A stretch of DNA of 8,543 nucleotides from Cyclobacteriaceae bacterium (lineage in GTDB: Bacteria; Bacteroidota; Bacteroidia; Cytophagales; Cyclobacteriaceae): contig VFKK01000020.1 in the NCBI GenBank assembly GCA_009885605.1, positions 1 through 8,543 on the forward strand. Reading direction: 5' to 3'. Positions 1 through 6,597 of this stretch are shown here, piece by piece. Position numbers and translations under genes: made by a program. Each line of letters starts with the position of its first letter. Position 1 is the first letter of the stretch. Below the pieces are notes generated by a model that ran no database searches, was not told where the DNA came from, and saw only the letters and a program-made list of their open reading frames with translations.

Positions 1-270
1 GGAATTATAGGAATTGCATTTTTCGACATGGCAGTCGGCGAACCCGAACTCCCCAATATCATTGCATCAATCAAACACGTCCGGGATTTGGTGGGAGTTG
101 AGTATGTTGGATTAGGATCAGATTACGACGGATCTGTGGCAGTTCCATTTGATATCACTGGTCTTCCGCTAATAGTAGAAGGATTAATGAAAGCGAATTT
201 TACAGAAGATGAAATACGAGCAGTGATGGGAGAAAATGTAAAGCGATTTTTCCTGGAAAACTTAAATTGA
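1..270 (+). CDS. Membrane dipeptidase-like protein (peptidase M19), 3' end only
   Basis: This is the C-terminal 89 residues of a gene that starts outside the window; frame 1 is open from base 1 to the TGA at 268-270. The segment around VEYVGLGSDYDG matches the conserved GSDxDG block near the C-terminus of the M19 (renal/membrane dipeptidase) family, zinc-dependent enzymes that cleave dipeptides. The following stretch (LIVEGLMKANFTEDEIRAVM, then GENVKRFF) fits the family's closing helices, in which the usual wording is 'L..GYSEEDI..ilGgN.lRvf'. The catalytic His and Glu ligands lie in the missing part, so activity cannot be judged here. Family length is usually 350-400 residues, so most of the protein is absent. 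The ATG at 28 is internal, not a real start. The next gene begins almost on top of its stop, so the two are probably co-transcribed. The family call is fairly secure; the substrate is unknown. Confidence 0.82.
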   Translation, partial: GIIGIAFFDMAVGEPELPNIIASIKHVRDLVGVEYVGLGSDYDGSVAVPFDITGLPLIVEGLMKANFTEDEIRAVMGENVKRFFLENLN

Positions 271-272
271 TA

Positions 273-998
273 ATGAAGAACGAAAAACACATACATCTTG
301 AATCCTCCAAATTTGGAAAATTACAGGAATACTTACGAGAGTTTGTTTACGGAGGAATTGACGGGGCAGTAACCACTTTTGCGGTGGTTGCCGGAGGTTT
401 CGGAGCTAATCTGGATGCCGGAATTTTAATCATTTTAGGTTTAGCTAATTTGCTGGCAGATGGATTTTCTATGTCAGTTGGTGCCTTCCTTTCTGCTAAA
501 AGTGAACAGGACAATTTTACTAAACATGAAAAAATTGAGTACTGGGAAATTGAAAATCTTCCTGAAGTGGAGCGGGAAGAAATAGCGGACATTTACCGCG
601 CTAAAGGATTTAAAGGAGAACTTCTGGAGAAAGTGGTGGATCAAATCTGCTCAAATAAAGATCTTTGGGTCGCGGAAATGATGAAAGATGAGCTTAATAT
701 GATGCGGGACGAGAAGAGCCCTTTCAAAATCGGATTAGCAACTTTGATTTCATTTATTGTAGTCGGTTTTATTCCCTTAATGGTCTACTTATGGGATTTT
801 TTCTTCCCGACAGACCTGAATATCTTCCTTTGGACAAGCATTCTTACCGGACTGGCTTTCCTTATAGTGGGTTGGTTAAAAGGATTTGTCAATCAAACTT
901 CTGCAATTAGAAGCATTTCGGAAACTGTGGGATTGGGACTATTGGCGGCAGTTGTGGCATTTTATGTAGGGGATATTTTGGAGACCTTTTTTATATGA
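273..998 (+). CDS. VIT1/CCC1-family iron/manganese transporter
   Basis: A 241-residue inner-membrane protein of the VIT1/CCC1 family, which moves Fe2+ or Mn2+ out of the cytoplasm, in VIT1 by exchange with protons. TM1 carries EFVYGGIDGAVTTF (residues 23-36) with Asp30, and TM2 carries LADGFSMSVGAFLSAKSE (61-78) with Met67; these correspond to the pore Asp and Met described in plant VIT1. Residues 80-145 form the acidic cytoplasmic helical insert that binds metal in VIT1: Glu92, Glu98, Glu100, Glu103 and the pair Met136-Met137 followed by Glu140. Three further hydrophobic segments follow (about 152-174, 184-202, 217-238), giving the expected five. I chose ATG 273; a TTG at 267 would add two residues and overlap the upstream TGA. 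Spacing to the dipeptidase stop is 2 bp and to the next gene 7 bp, so an operon is likely. Whether iron or manganese is the main substrate cannot be read from the sequence. Confidence 0.9.
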   Translation: MKNEKHIHLESSKFGKLQEYLREFVYGGIDGAVTTFAVVAGGFGANLDAGILIILGLANLLADGFSMSVGAFLSAKSEQDNFTKHEKIEYWEIENLPEVEREEIADIYRAKGFKGELLEKVVDQICSNKDLWVAEMMKDELNMMRDEKSPFKIGLATLISFIVVGFIPLMVYLWDFFFPTDLNIFLWTSILTGLAFLIVGWLKGFVNQTSAIRSISETVGLGLLAAVVAFYVGDILETFFI

Positions 999-1005
999 TT
1001 AAAGT

Positions 1006-1758
1006 ATGCATACGATAAATGAGGTTTTGTTTCGGCTGGATGAAATTGTAGAGGAATGCAAAATAAATCAATGCCGAATCGGCTATTTTGCAGTACTATA
1101 TCGGCAGGTAACCAGAAGGGTGAAAACAGGAATCCTTAGGCAAGAGTTTGAAGACAATCCCAGGATGGAAAAGCTGGATGTACTTTTTGCTAAGCGATTT
1201 ATTGATGCTTATGAACTTTGGCGAGGTGGTCAAAAACCCACTCAAAGCTGGTTTTTAGCTTTCGAGGCGAGTAAGAATAGTCGCCATCTTGTTCTTCAGC
1301 ATCTCTTTTTGGGAATCAATGCGCACATCAACCTTGATTTGGGAATCTCCGCGTCTGAGACAATGACAGGAGCGAACATAGTCGGAATTCAGGGCGATTT
1401 CAACAAAATCAATGCTGTCTTAGCTGAATTAGTGGATGAAGTGAAATCCAATATCAGCAAGGTTTCTCCGATTTTTGGCTGGCTGATGCCATGGGCAAGA
1501 GGACGTGATGAAATGCTTCTCAACTTCTCCATCCAACTTGCAAGAAACACCGCCTGGAAATTCGCTGGAGAATATCATGCTGCAGTCGATCAAAAATTGA
1601 TCACTAAAGATCGGGACAAAAACATTTCAGTTCTCGCAGAAAAGCTGATATATCCTGGAAAATTTCTTTCAGCAATCATCAAAATTGTAGGATTTGCCGA
1701 GTGGAAATCAGTCAGCAGAACGATGGATCAACTGGATGTATTGACGAAGAAAGTCTGA
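1006..1758 (+). CDS. DUF5995-like helical protein of unknown function
   Basis: A 250-residue protein without signal peptide or membrane segment, predicted largely helical. I recognise it with moderate confidence as the DUF5995 family from the block around residues 94-114 (HLVLQHLFLGINAHINLDL) and the later DFNKIN (131-136). No biochemical role is known to me. The block is rich in possible metal ligands: His94, His99, His107, Asp111, with Asp131 further on; their spacing in a helical protein resembles a metal-dependent hydrolase or oxidase core, but that is inference only. A second conserved-looking part is the 158-191 stretch with Trp163, Arg165 and AWKFAGEYH. It starts 7 bp after the VIT transporter stop and is the last gene of the run, so it probably shares that transcript. 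A weak 5-bp stem at 1769-1790 is the only terminator candidate behind it. Confidence 0.72.
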   Translation: MHTINEVLFRLDEIVEECKINQCRIGYFAVLYRQVTRRVKTGILRQEFEDNPRMEKLDVLFAKRFIDAYELWRGGQKPTQSWFLAFEASKNSRHLVLQHLFLGINAHINLDLGISASETMTGANIVGIQGDFNKINAVLAELVDEVKSNISKVSPIFGWLMPWARGRDEMLLNFSIQLARNTAWKFAGEYHAAVDQKLITKDRDKNISVLAEKLIYPGKFLSAIIKIVGFAEWKSVSRTMDQLDVLTKKV

Positions 1759-1842
1759 TTCTATTTTAAGGTTTTGTTTTTTCTGAACCTGGACTTTTAC
1801 CAAGAAAAACTAATTCCTAAGAAGCAAGACAACATTTAAAAA

Positions 1843-2964
1843 TCAAACTTTCTTCCTCCATTTCTCCTCAATCTCTGTTATTTCAGCTTCCGTCTGAGCT
1901 TTGTTTCTCTTGTTGGTTTTCTCCTTGCTCAAATCTGAGGCATAGAAGTGGGTGTCTTGAAAATAACTTACACGCGCTTCAGATTCACCTTTTGCTTTCA
2001 CCCATTTCTCCCCTTTGAATAGCTTCACTTTATCCTCATGGAGTTCCAGTAACTCATCATACGGACCTCTTGGAGAAATCAGTTTCACGAAAATCGGAGC
2101 CGTCTCAATCGCGATAAAAAGCAGCATGATAAAAATATTTGCCAGAGCCATCGCTGAACTTTCTTCCGTCAAAACTGAAAGTGCATCCATTCTGGCAGCA
2201 AGACCATCAAAACCTTCTATTCCCGGTTGCTGCTTTTCAAACTCTGCTTGACGCAACGAAATAAATTCCCGGATCTGCGCTTCAAGGGTGTCGATTCTCA
2301 CTTGGTTTCTATTTCTCAAATCCTCCAAAGCAAGCTGAGCTGCATCCAGTTGTTGCTCTTTCTTTTTAGCGTTGATTCCTAACCCGACAATCCCACTGGT
2401 TCCGGAAGTTTTCTCACCAAATCTCTCTGCATCATATTCTTTCTGAACTTGATTTCGGAATTCTTCGGCAGTAATTACTTCTGACTTCAAGGTGTCAATT
2501 TTTCCTTCCAGCTCTTGAATTTCCGGGAAGCCTTTGGCAAGATTAATCTTTGACTGAGTTATAAATTCGATCTTTTTCTCATCGATCTTCCGGTTGATTT
2601 CCCGCTCAAACATTTTCAATTCAAGTGGTTTGGAAATCACCAAAGCCAGCAAAACAGCCAAAACTAAACGGGGAATGGCCAGCTTCCATTCAGCCCATGC
2701 ATTTTCCTTTTTGCGCATGCTTGATACGATGAATCTATCCAGGTTGAAGATCATCAATCCCCAAAGCACCCCAAAAAAGATCGCAGGCCAAGCGGACTGG
2801 AATACGGTGAAAAGCGCATATCCCGCAGCCAGTGCCGCCAAAACTCCGGTGAAAAACACAGTTGCACCTATTCCTACATATTTATTAGACTCAGTGGGTG
2901 CTCGCTTGAGCAGGGAAAAATTAGCACCGCTACAAAACCAGAAAAACTGTGTGAGTTGCTCCAT
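1843..2964 (-). CDS. DUF4407 membrane protein with long coiled coil
   Basis: A 373-residue protein matching DUF4407. The N-terminus FFWFCSGAN (7-15), then KYVGIGATVFFTG (28-40) and NLDRFIVSSMRKK (74-86) are the family's signature. Hydrophobic segments lie at about 30-56, 60-80, 96-113 and 274-296; the last continues into ETAPIFVKLISPRGPYDELL (287-306), also typical. Between the third and fourth segments, residues 115-245 are charged and heptad-like, broken by a Gly-rich stretch at 183-198, and form a probable extended coiled coil. The tail (306-373) is very charged. Role unknown; the architecture suggests an inner-membrane protein with a large coiled-coil domain on one face, perhaps a scaffold or sensor (inference). 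It is monocistronic in this window, convergent with the DUF5995 gene (84-bp gap). The start ATG is well supported because the family signature begins a few residues in. Confidence 0.88.
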   Translation of the reverse strand: MEQLTQFFWFCSGANFSLLKRAPTESNKYVGIGATVFFTGVLAALAAGYALFTVFQSAWPAIFFGVLWGLMIFNLDRFIVSSMRKKENAWAEWKLAIPRLVLAVLLALVISKPLELKMFEREINRKIDEKKIEFITQSKINLAKGFPEIQELEGKIDTLKSEVITAEEFRNQVQKEYDAERFGEKTSGTSGIVGLGINAKKKEQQLDAAQLALEDLRNRNQVRIDTLEAQIREFISLRQAEFEKQQPGIEGFDGLAARMDALSVLTEESSAMALANIFIMLLFIAIETAPIFVKLISPRGPYDELLELHEDKVKLFKGEKWVKAKGESEARVSYFQDTHFYASDLSKEKTNKRNKAQTEAEITEIEEKWRKKV

Positions 2965-3262
2965 AAAAAGGGTGGATAGGGTTGATCAAAATAAATAACG
3001 CTAAAACTTATCCAAAAAGATCATCCTTCATCCCGATCACCTCGAATCTTACAATTATGTGATCAAACACCTCATTTTTGGGACAGAAAGCCTGATTCCC
3101 ACAATTTGTTTATTTTGATTCAGACTGCTGAACATCTTTAACTTTTGTCCGAACTGTACGATATTGTGCATTGCATGATCGTTTTTGACCAGCCTTATAA
3201 ATCGAAAGTGGAGAGCATAAAATTTGCCCTGATGTAAAGAAGTCGTTCCCTATATTTAGGCT
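2965..3262. other. 298-bp divergent intergenic region
   Basis: This gap lies between the starts of the DUF4407 gene (-) and the SGNH hydrolase gene (+), so it should hold both promoters. I see no ORF with coding character and no strong hairpin. Near-matches to the Bacteroidota -7 element TAnnTTTG occur on the plus strand at 3139-3147 (TAACTTTTG) and 3218-3226 (TAAAATTTG), but both have one extra base and no well-spaced TTG upstream, so I do not call a promoter. The sequence is about two-thirds A+T. Confidence 0.4.
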
Positions 3263-3943
3263 ATGAAGACATCCAAATTACTCCTGTTACTCTTTCTCCA
3301 ACTTTTCTTCTTTCAAGGATTGTTTGCGCAGCAAGCCCCTTTTCAGGACGAAGTCAATAAACTTACCGCAAGGATCGACAGCATAGGTTGGGAAAAGGGA
3401 AGTATTGTTTTCACCGGAAGCTCCAGCATCCGAATGTGGAAGAATCTTCAGGAGGAATTTCCAAATATCCCGATCATCAACACCGGATTTGGCGGTTCTC
3501 AGGCATCTGATTTATTCGCACATTTAGAAGCTTTGGTTTTGCGGTATGATCCGGTAGCTGTTTTCATTTACGAAGGAGATAATGATGTGAATGCAGGAAA
3601 AAGTCCGGGAGTGATCATGCAGGATCTGGATAAAATCAGGTATCAACTGAATGAGCAGAGAGATGAGATTTCTATCTACTTCATCGGAGCCAAACCAAGT
3701 CCCAGCCGATGGCAACTGAAGGCTGAATATGAAGCTTTCAATAACGCTTTGAAGCTCTACACCGAGGGAATGATCAGTTCAAAATATGTGAATGTCTGGA
3801 ATCCGATGCTCGATTCAGTCGGCAACCCAAGACCCGAACTATTTCTAGGAGATATGCTTCACATGAAGCCTGAAGGTTATAAAATCTGGAAAGAACAAAT
3901 CAGACCAATTTTGAAAGAGTGGGAGGAAGTTTATAAAAAATGA
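3263..3943 (+). CDS. Secreted SGNH/GDSL-family hydrolase
   Basis: A 226-residue esterase-type hydrolase. Residues 1-22 are a Sec signal peptide (Lys2, Lys5, a Leu/Phe-rich core, then GLFA|QQ), so the mature enzyme is probably periplasmic or exported. Block I is FTGSSSIRMW (50-59) with Ser54 as the likely nucleophile; the usual GDS is GSS here, as in many bacterial relatives. Block II is NTGFGGSQ (73-80). Block III is EGDNDV (104-109), with Asn107 filling the oxyanion-hole position. Block V is DMLHMKPEGY (197-206), with Asp197 and His200 completing the triad. All four blocks are intact, so an active acyl or acetyl ester hydrolase is expected; the closest known shapes are the PAF-acetylhydrolase-like and carbohydrate-esterase-like SGNH proteins, and the substrate is unknown. 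Its last codon overlaps the start of the next gene (ATGA at 3940-3943), which implies translational coupling. Confidence 0.9.
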   Translation: MKTSKLLLLLFLQLFFFQGLFAQQAPFQDEVNKLTARIDSIGWEKGSIVFTGSSSIRMWKNLQEEFPNIPIINTGFGGSQASDLFAHLEALVLRYDPVAVFIYEGDNDVNAGKSPGVIMQDLDKIRYQLNEQRDEISIYFIGAKPSPSRWQLKAEYEAFNNALKLYTEGMISSKYVNVWNPMLDSVGNPRPELFLGDMLHMKPEGYKIWKEQIRPILKEWEEVYKK

Positions 3944-4233
3944 AAAACATCATCAATCTGGGAATTCAAATCGTCCCAAAAAGCAAATTAATTGACAGCT
4001 ATTGGCTGGTAGATCAGGCGATTGAGGTCATCCAGAAATCTGGGATAAAACATGTCGTCACTCCTTTTGAAACGGTCATGGAAGGGACCCAAGATGAATT
4101 GATGGAGATCGCCAGACAAGCTCAGCAAGCGGTTTTGGATGCCGGTGCCGATGAAGTTTTAGTCTATTACCGGATGCAAATCCGAAAAGACAAGGATGTG
4201 AGTATCGAGGACAAAACAGGGAAATATCAATAA
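3940..4233 (+). CDS. Thiamine-binding (MTH1187/YqgV-type) protein
   Basis: A 97-residue soluble protein of the Thiamine_BP (formerly DUF77, MTH1187/YkoF-like) family: small ferredoxin-like proteins that assemble into oligomers and bind thiamine or related pyrimidines. Supporting blocks are the N-terminal strand NLGIQIVP (6-13), SGIKHVVTPFETVMEG (34-49) and the C-terminal DEVLVYYRMQIRKDKDVSIE (71-90), where the RKDK.VSIEDK pattern is typical of the family. Length is normal and there is no signal peptide, so it acts in the cytoplasm. It starts inside the stop of the exported SGNH hydrolase (4-bp overlap). No TPP riboswitch or other thiamine gene is visible nearby, so a thiamine role rests on family membership only. 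It ends 30 bp from the convergent barrel gene, with no clear terminator between them. Confidence 0.88.
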   Translation: MKNIINLGIQIVPKSKLIDSYWLVDQAIEVIQKSGIKHVVTPFETVMEGTQDELMEIARQAQQAVLDAGADEVLVYYRMQIRKDKDVSIEDKTGKYQ

Positions 4234-4263
4234 ATTAATTTCTGTTTTTAAGATGTAATTGGC

Positions 4264-5727
4264 CTATTTTTTTTTTAGGAGCTTCTCTTTATTTCCAATT
4301 ACCTTAAGCGGGAGTTTATATCCAATATCGAGCAGGTAACCGTTCAAACCAGAAGTACTCACAAACTGAAATATATTGCCGTCAACAATGTAATCAACAT
4401 AAATTCTGGAAAAATCCGGTGAAGAAAAATTTCTTGAAACTTTTAGCGTCAGAAAACTTGAGTTGAATACTAAGATTTCCGCAAACACTCCCGCATTGAA
4501 AAATGTCCTCCCATGATCGTAATCCGGATCACTGAATTCTATTCCGGTATATTCATACGTTTTATCGTCAACAGTAACACTGCCTCTTCCTCCCGGAGAA
4601 GTCCAAAACTGTTCTTTGCTCTGATCCTTCAACGCCAAAAACCCTGAAAAACTGGGGCCTATTCTTAAAGTTCTATAATTATTAATTGCCAAATGATATT
4701 TGAAAGTCAAGGGAATAACTGGGATACTGTAATGATACCAGTTCATAAATAAAGGTTCATAACCTGCATAATTGAACTGGTAATTATTGTTTGCACTGAA
4801 ATTTCCATATCCTGTTTCAAAAGAAAATTGGTTTCGGGTGAATCCGACAACAGCTTGAAATTGCCCAGATGAATTTGAATATCCATAATCATTCTTTTTA
4901 AATTCTTCTTTTCTCCGACCACCTCCGTACAACATAAAATACCAGCCATCCTCCATCGCTAATTCGTGATTCTGGAGCATTTTTTCATTGTAAAACCTGC
5001 GTGGAAGTTCACGCTCACCTTTTCCCCAACTACTACCGTTAATTCCATATCCAGCAAATAGGCCTAAATATGTGCCCCTACTTTTTGCAACAATAACATG
5101 ACTTAAATCTCCATTGTAAAATACCGGAGCATTCATTTGGTCCATGACTCGAAGTCCCTTTTGATAGCGTAATCCTATCAAAAAGTAATTTCTTCTTTGG
5201 TTGTATATTTTCATGCCACCTTCAACTCTTATTCCAAATCCTATATCATTCAGACTTTTCAAGCCTAATGGAAACCCTTCAAAACTCCCTTTATTACCAA
5301 TTCCATATTGATTCAAAAATTCCGGGCTTTTTATGACACTTAAACCGGGCTGAATAAAATATGATGTTTTTAAACCATGAAAATTATATCTGGCCCCCAA
5401 AGCAATCAAGGGCAAACCATCAGTTGAATAACCTGTAATAACAACAGTATCCTGAACAAAACTTGCTCTGGTTCCGGAACCAAGGTGTCTTTTAAAAAAC
5501 TCTAATTGCGCGTTCAATTGCCAATTAGTACCCAGATTTTTCAGATAACCTATACCAATATGCCAACTAAGTGGATTTGAAGTAATGAGATAATCATTTG
5601 ATGGGAAAACTTCTGTAGGGAAAAAAGCTTGAGAAGGTCCTCCATAAAACTCAAAGGCTGATTTTTCCTGCGCAAAAGAATATGTTACCGCCAGAAAGAA
5701 AAAAAAGATGAAAAACGTTTGTCTCAT
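4264..5727 (-). CDS. Outer-membrane beta-barrel protein with two barrel-like halves
   Basis: A 487-residue protein with a signal peptide (1-19, SFA|QEK) followed by alternating hydrophobic/polar strands with many aromatic residues, the look of a Bacteroidota outer-membrane barrel (PorT/OMP_b-brl-like). It appears two-fold: residues 25-230 and 262-475 have the same order of elements. DGLPLIALGARYNF (103-116) then YFIQPGLSVIK (123-133) corresponds to YSIPVIPLTFKYHL (333-346) then LRIGPSFSGFLAL (354-366), and GTYLGLFAGYGI (218-229) corresponds to GLNGYLLDIGYKL (460-472). The charged segment 232-260 would be the linker. It could be two small barrels or one larger barrel. The end is odd: after the last strand there is a basic tail ending KLLKKK, encoded by a run of ten A just before the TAG. 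The gene lies 65 bp downstream of the smaller barrel gene on the same strand. Role unknown. Confidence 0.72.
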   Translation of the reverse strand: MRQTFFIFFFFLAVTYSFAQEKSAFEFYGGPSQAFFPTEVFPSNDYLITSNPLSWHIGIGYLKNLGTNWQLNAQLEFFKRHLGSGTRASFVQDTVVITGYSTDGLPLIALGARYNFHGLKTSYFIQPGLSVIKSPEFLNQYGIGNKGSFEGFPLGLKSLNDIGFGIRVEGGMKIYNQRRNYFLIGLRYQKGLRVMDQMNAPVFYNGDLSHVIVAKSRGTYLGLFAGYGINGSSWGKGERELPRRFYNEKMLQNHELAMEDGWYFMLYGGGRRKEEFKKNDYGYSNSSGQFQAVVGFTRNQFSFETGYGNFSANNNYQFNYAGYEPLFMNWYHYSIPVIPLTFKYHLAINNYRTLRIGPSFSGFLALKDQSKEQFWTSPGGRGSVTVDDKTYEYTGIEFSDPDYDHGRTFFNAGVFAEILVFNSSFLTLKVSRNFSSPDFSRIYVDYIVDGNIFQFVSTSGLNGYLLDIGYKLPLKVIGNKEKLLKKK

Positions 5728-5729
5728 AC

Positions 5730-5758
5730 AGATTGAATTTCCAAATAAAACTCAATCT
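5730..5758 (-). promoter_or_regulatory. Leader hairpin 2 nt upstream of the start codon
   Basis: On the minus-strand transcript, AGATTGAGTTT (plus positions 5758-5748) pairs with AAATTCAATCT (5740-5730) to give an 11-bp stem with one G-U wobble and a 7-nt loop (TATTTGG). Only two bases separate the stem from the ATG at 5727-5725, so the ribosome landing site lies inside the structure. There is no T-run directly after it, which argues against a terminator. A role in limiting translation of the double-barrel protein relative to the upstream barrel is inference. Confidence 0.5.
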
Positions 5759-5792
5759 TAAACTAAATATTATATAAAAACTAAAAATAATT

Positions 5793-6383
5793 TTAAAACT
5801 GAAATGATAGACCCAAAATCACCTGCTCGGATTTGAAATCTGTTCCTCCCTGAATGACCCGATCGAATGAAATGTTTTGATCGTTAAATTCCCTTTCGTA
5901 GCGCAAATCCAAACCAACCGGACCGAAATTCAGGCCAAGCCCAAACTGATATCCGAATCTTAGCTTTTCATTGGATGCTCCTTCCAACATTTCAGAAAAA
6001 TTATCATCGAGGGTATAATGAAAGGATGGCCCGCCGAGGATACTTACAACCTTAAATAAGTGAATTCCTGCCAGAACTGGTGCGTCCAATCGTTGTGATT
6101 TGATTTCACCAAGTCCGGTTTCCAATTTGGTTTGAGTGTAGATTAATTCTGGTCTTAGAAAAAGGTCGTACCCACCCAGTTTATAAAAAACTCCTGCATG
6201 ATAAACCATCGTGCCACCTGGGTTTTTCCAGATATTTTCGGCATCCTGAAAATACTTTCCGGAAGTATTGTAATTCAAACCTGCTTTGATCCCAAATCCG
6301 GAACCCTTGTGTTGAGCAGTTGCCGGAATAGAAATGAAATAAAGCATTCCTATAAGCAAGGTTAATAGATGCAATTTTTTCAT
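5793..6383 (-). CDS. Small outer-membrane beta-barrel protein (PorT/OMP_b-brl_2-like)
   Basis: A 196-residue exported protein. Residues 1-23 are a signal peptide (KK, hydrophobic core, ATA|Q). The mature part has about eight amphipathic strands typical of small Bacteroidota barrels: FGIKAGLNY (30-38), FYKLGGYDLFLRPELIYTQ (66-84), LDAPVLAGIHLF (99-110), KVVSILGGPSFHYTL (111-125), FGYQFGLGLNFGPVGLDLRY (143-162) and EQVILGLSFQF (186-196). The protein ends in Phe, the usual signal for insertion by the BAM machinery. The pattern 'aPvLaGihlf ... ilGGpsf.Y.l' is the hallmark of the OMP_b-brl_2 group. It is upstream of and probably co-transcribed with the larger barrel gene (65-bp gap), whose halves have the same strand grammar, so the two may be paralogues. 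The exact role (porin, secretion partner, adhesin) cannot be told. Confidence 0.84.
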   Translation of the reverse strand: MKKLHLLTLLIGMLYFISIPATAQHKGSGFGIKAGLNYNTSGKYFQDAENIWKNPGGTMVYHAGVFYKLGGYDLFLRPELIYTQTKLETGLGEIKSQRLDAPVLAGIHLFKVVSILGGPSFHYTLDDNFSEMLEGASNEKLRFGYQFGLGLNFGPVGLDLRYEREFNDQNISFDRVIQGGTDFKSEQVILGLSFQF

Positions 6384-6597
6384 GGGTTGATCAGGTTAAA
6401 TTAACTGTTTATCGATTTGGTTCGTTGAAATGTAAGCTGGATGACAATCCATCTTTAGATTCTACTCGTAATTGCATAAGATTATATTTAAGATCATTTA
6501 ATTAGGCGAAGTGAAACAGAATGAGTCTTCTTCATGTTTACTTTATCAAAACAATGACCAAAATTTCGGGTCAACTCAAAAAAGGTGAAAAACTCAA
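6384..6597. other. Divergent intergenic region (214 bp)
   Basis: This region separates the start of the small barrel gene (-) from the start of the MsrAB gene (+) and should carry promoters in both directions. It is AT-rich. A short dyad GTTAA-A-TTAAC at 6395-6405 lies 12 bp upstream of the barrel start; it is too short and AT-rich to call an operator. TATATTTA at 6484-6491 matches seven of eight positions of the Bacteroidota -7 element, but lacks a TTG at the right spacing. I call no promoter. Confidence 0.35.

Noticed and set aside
1769..1790. AGGTT...AACCT stem with T-rich 12-nt loop after the DUF5995-like gene
   Set aside because: Only 5 bp, large loop and no U-tract following; too weak to call a terminator.
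2594..2998. 134-codon open frame antisense to the DUF4407 gene
   Set aside because: It lies almost entirely opposite a well-supported gene and its translation has no recognisable domain; a shadow of the codon pattern.
3139..3226. TAACTTTTG and TAAAATTTG as Bacteroidota -7 promoter elements
   Set aside because: Both have three bases instead of two between TA and TTTG, and no TTG lies about 19 bases upstream.
4234..4263. Terminator between the convergent thiamine-binding and barrel genes
   Set aside because: Only an AT-only 5-bp pairing (AATTA/TAATT) can be drawn; the adjacent T-run is part of the barrel gene's coding end.
6395..6405. GTTAA-A-TTAAC operator upstream of the small barrel gene
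   Set aside because: Five AT-rich base pairs around one base are expected by chance in such a region.
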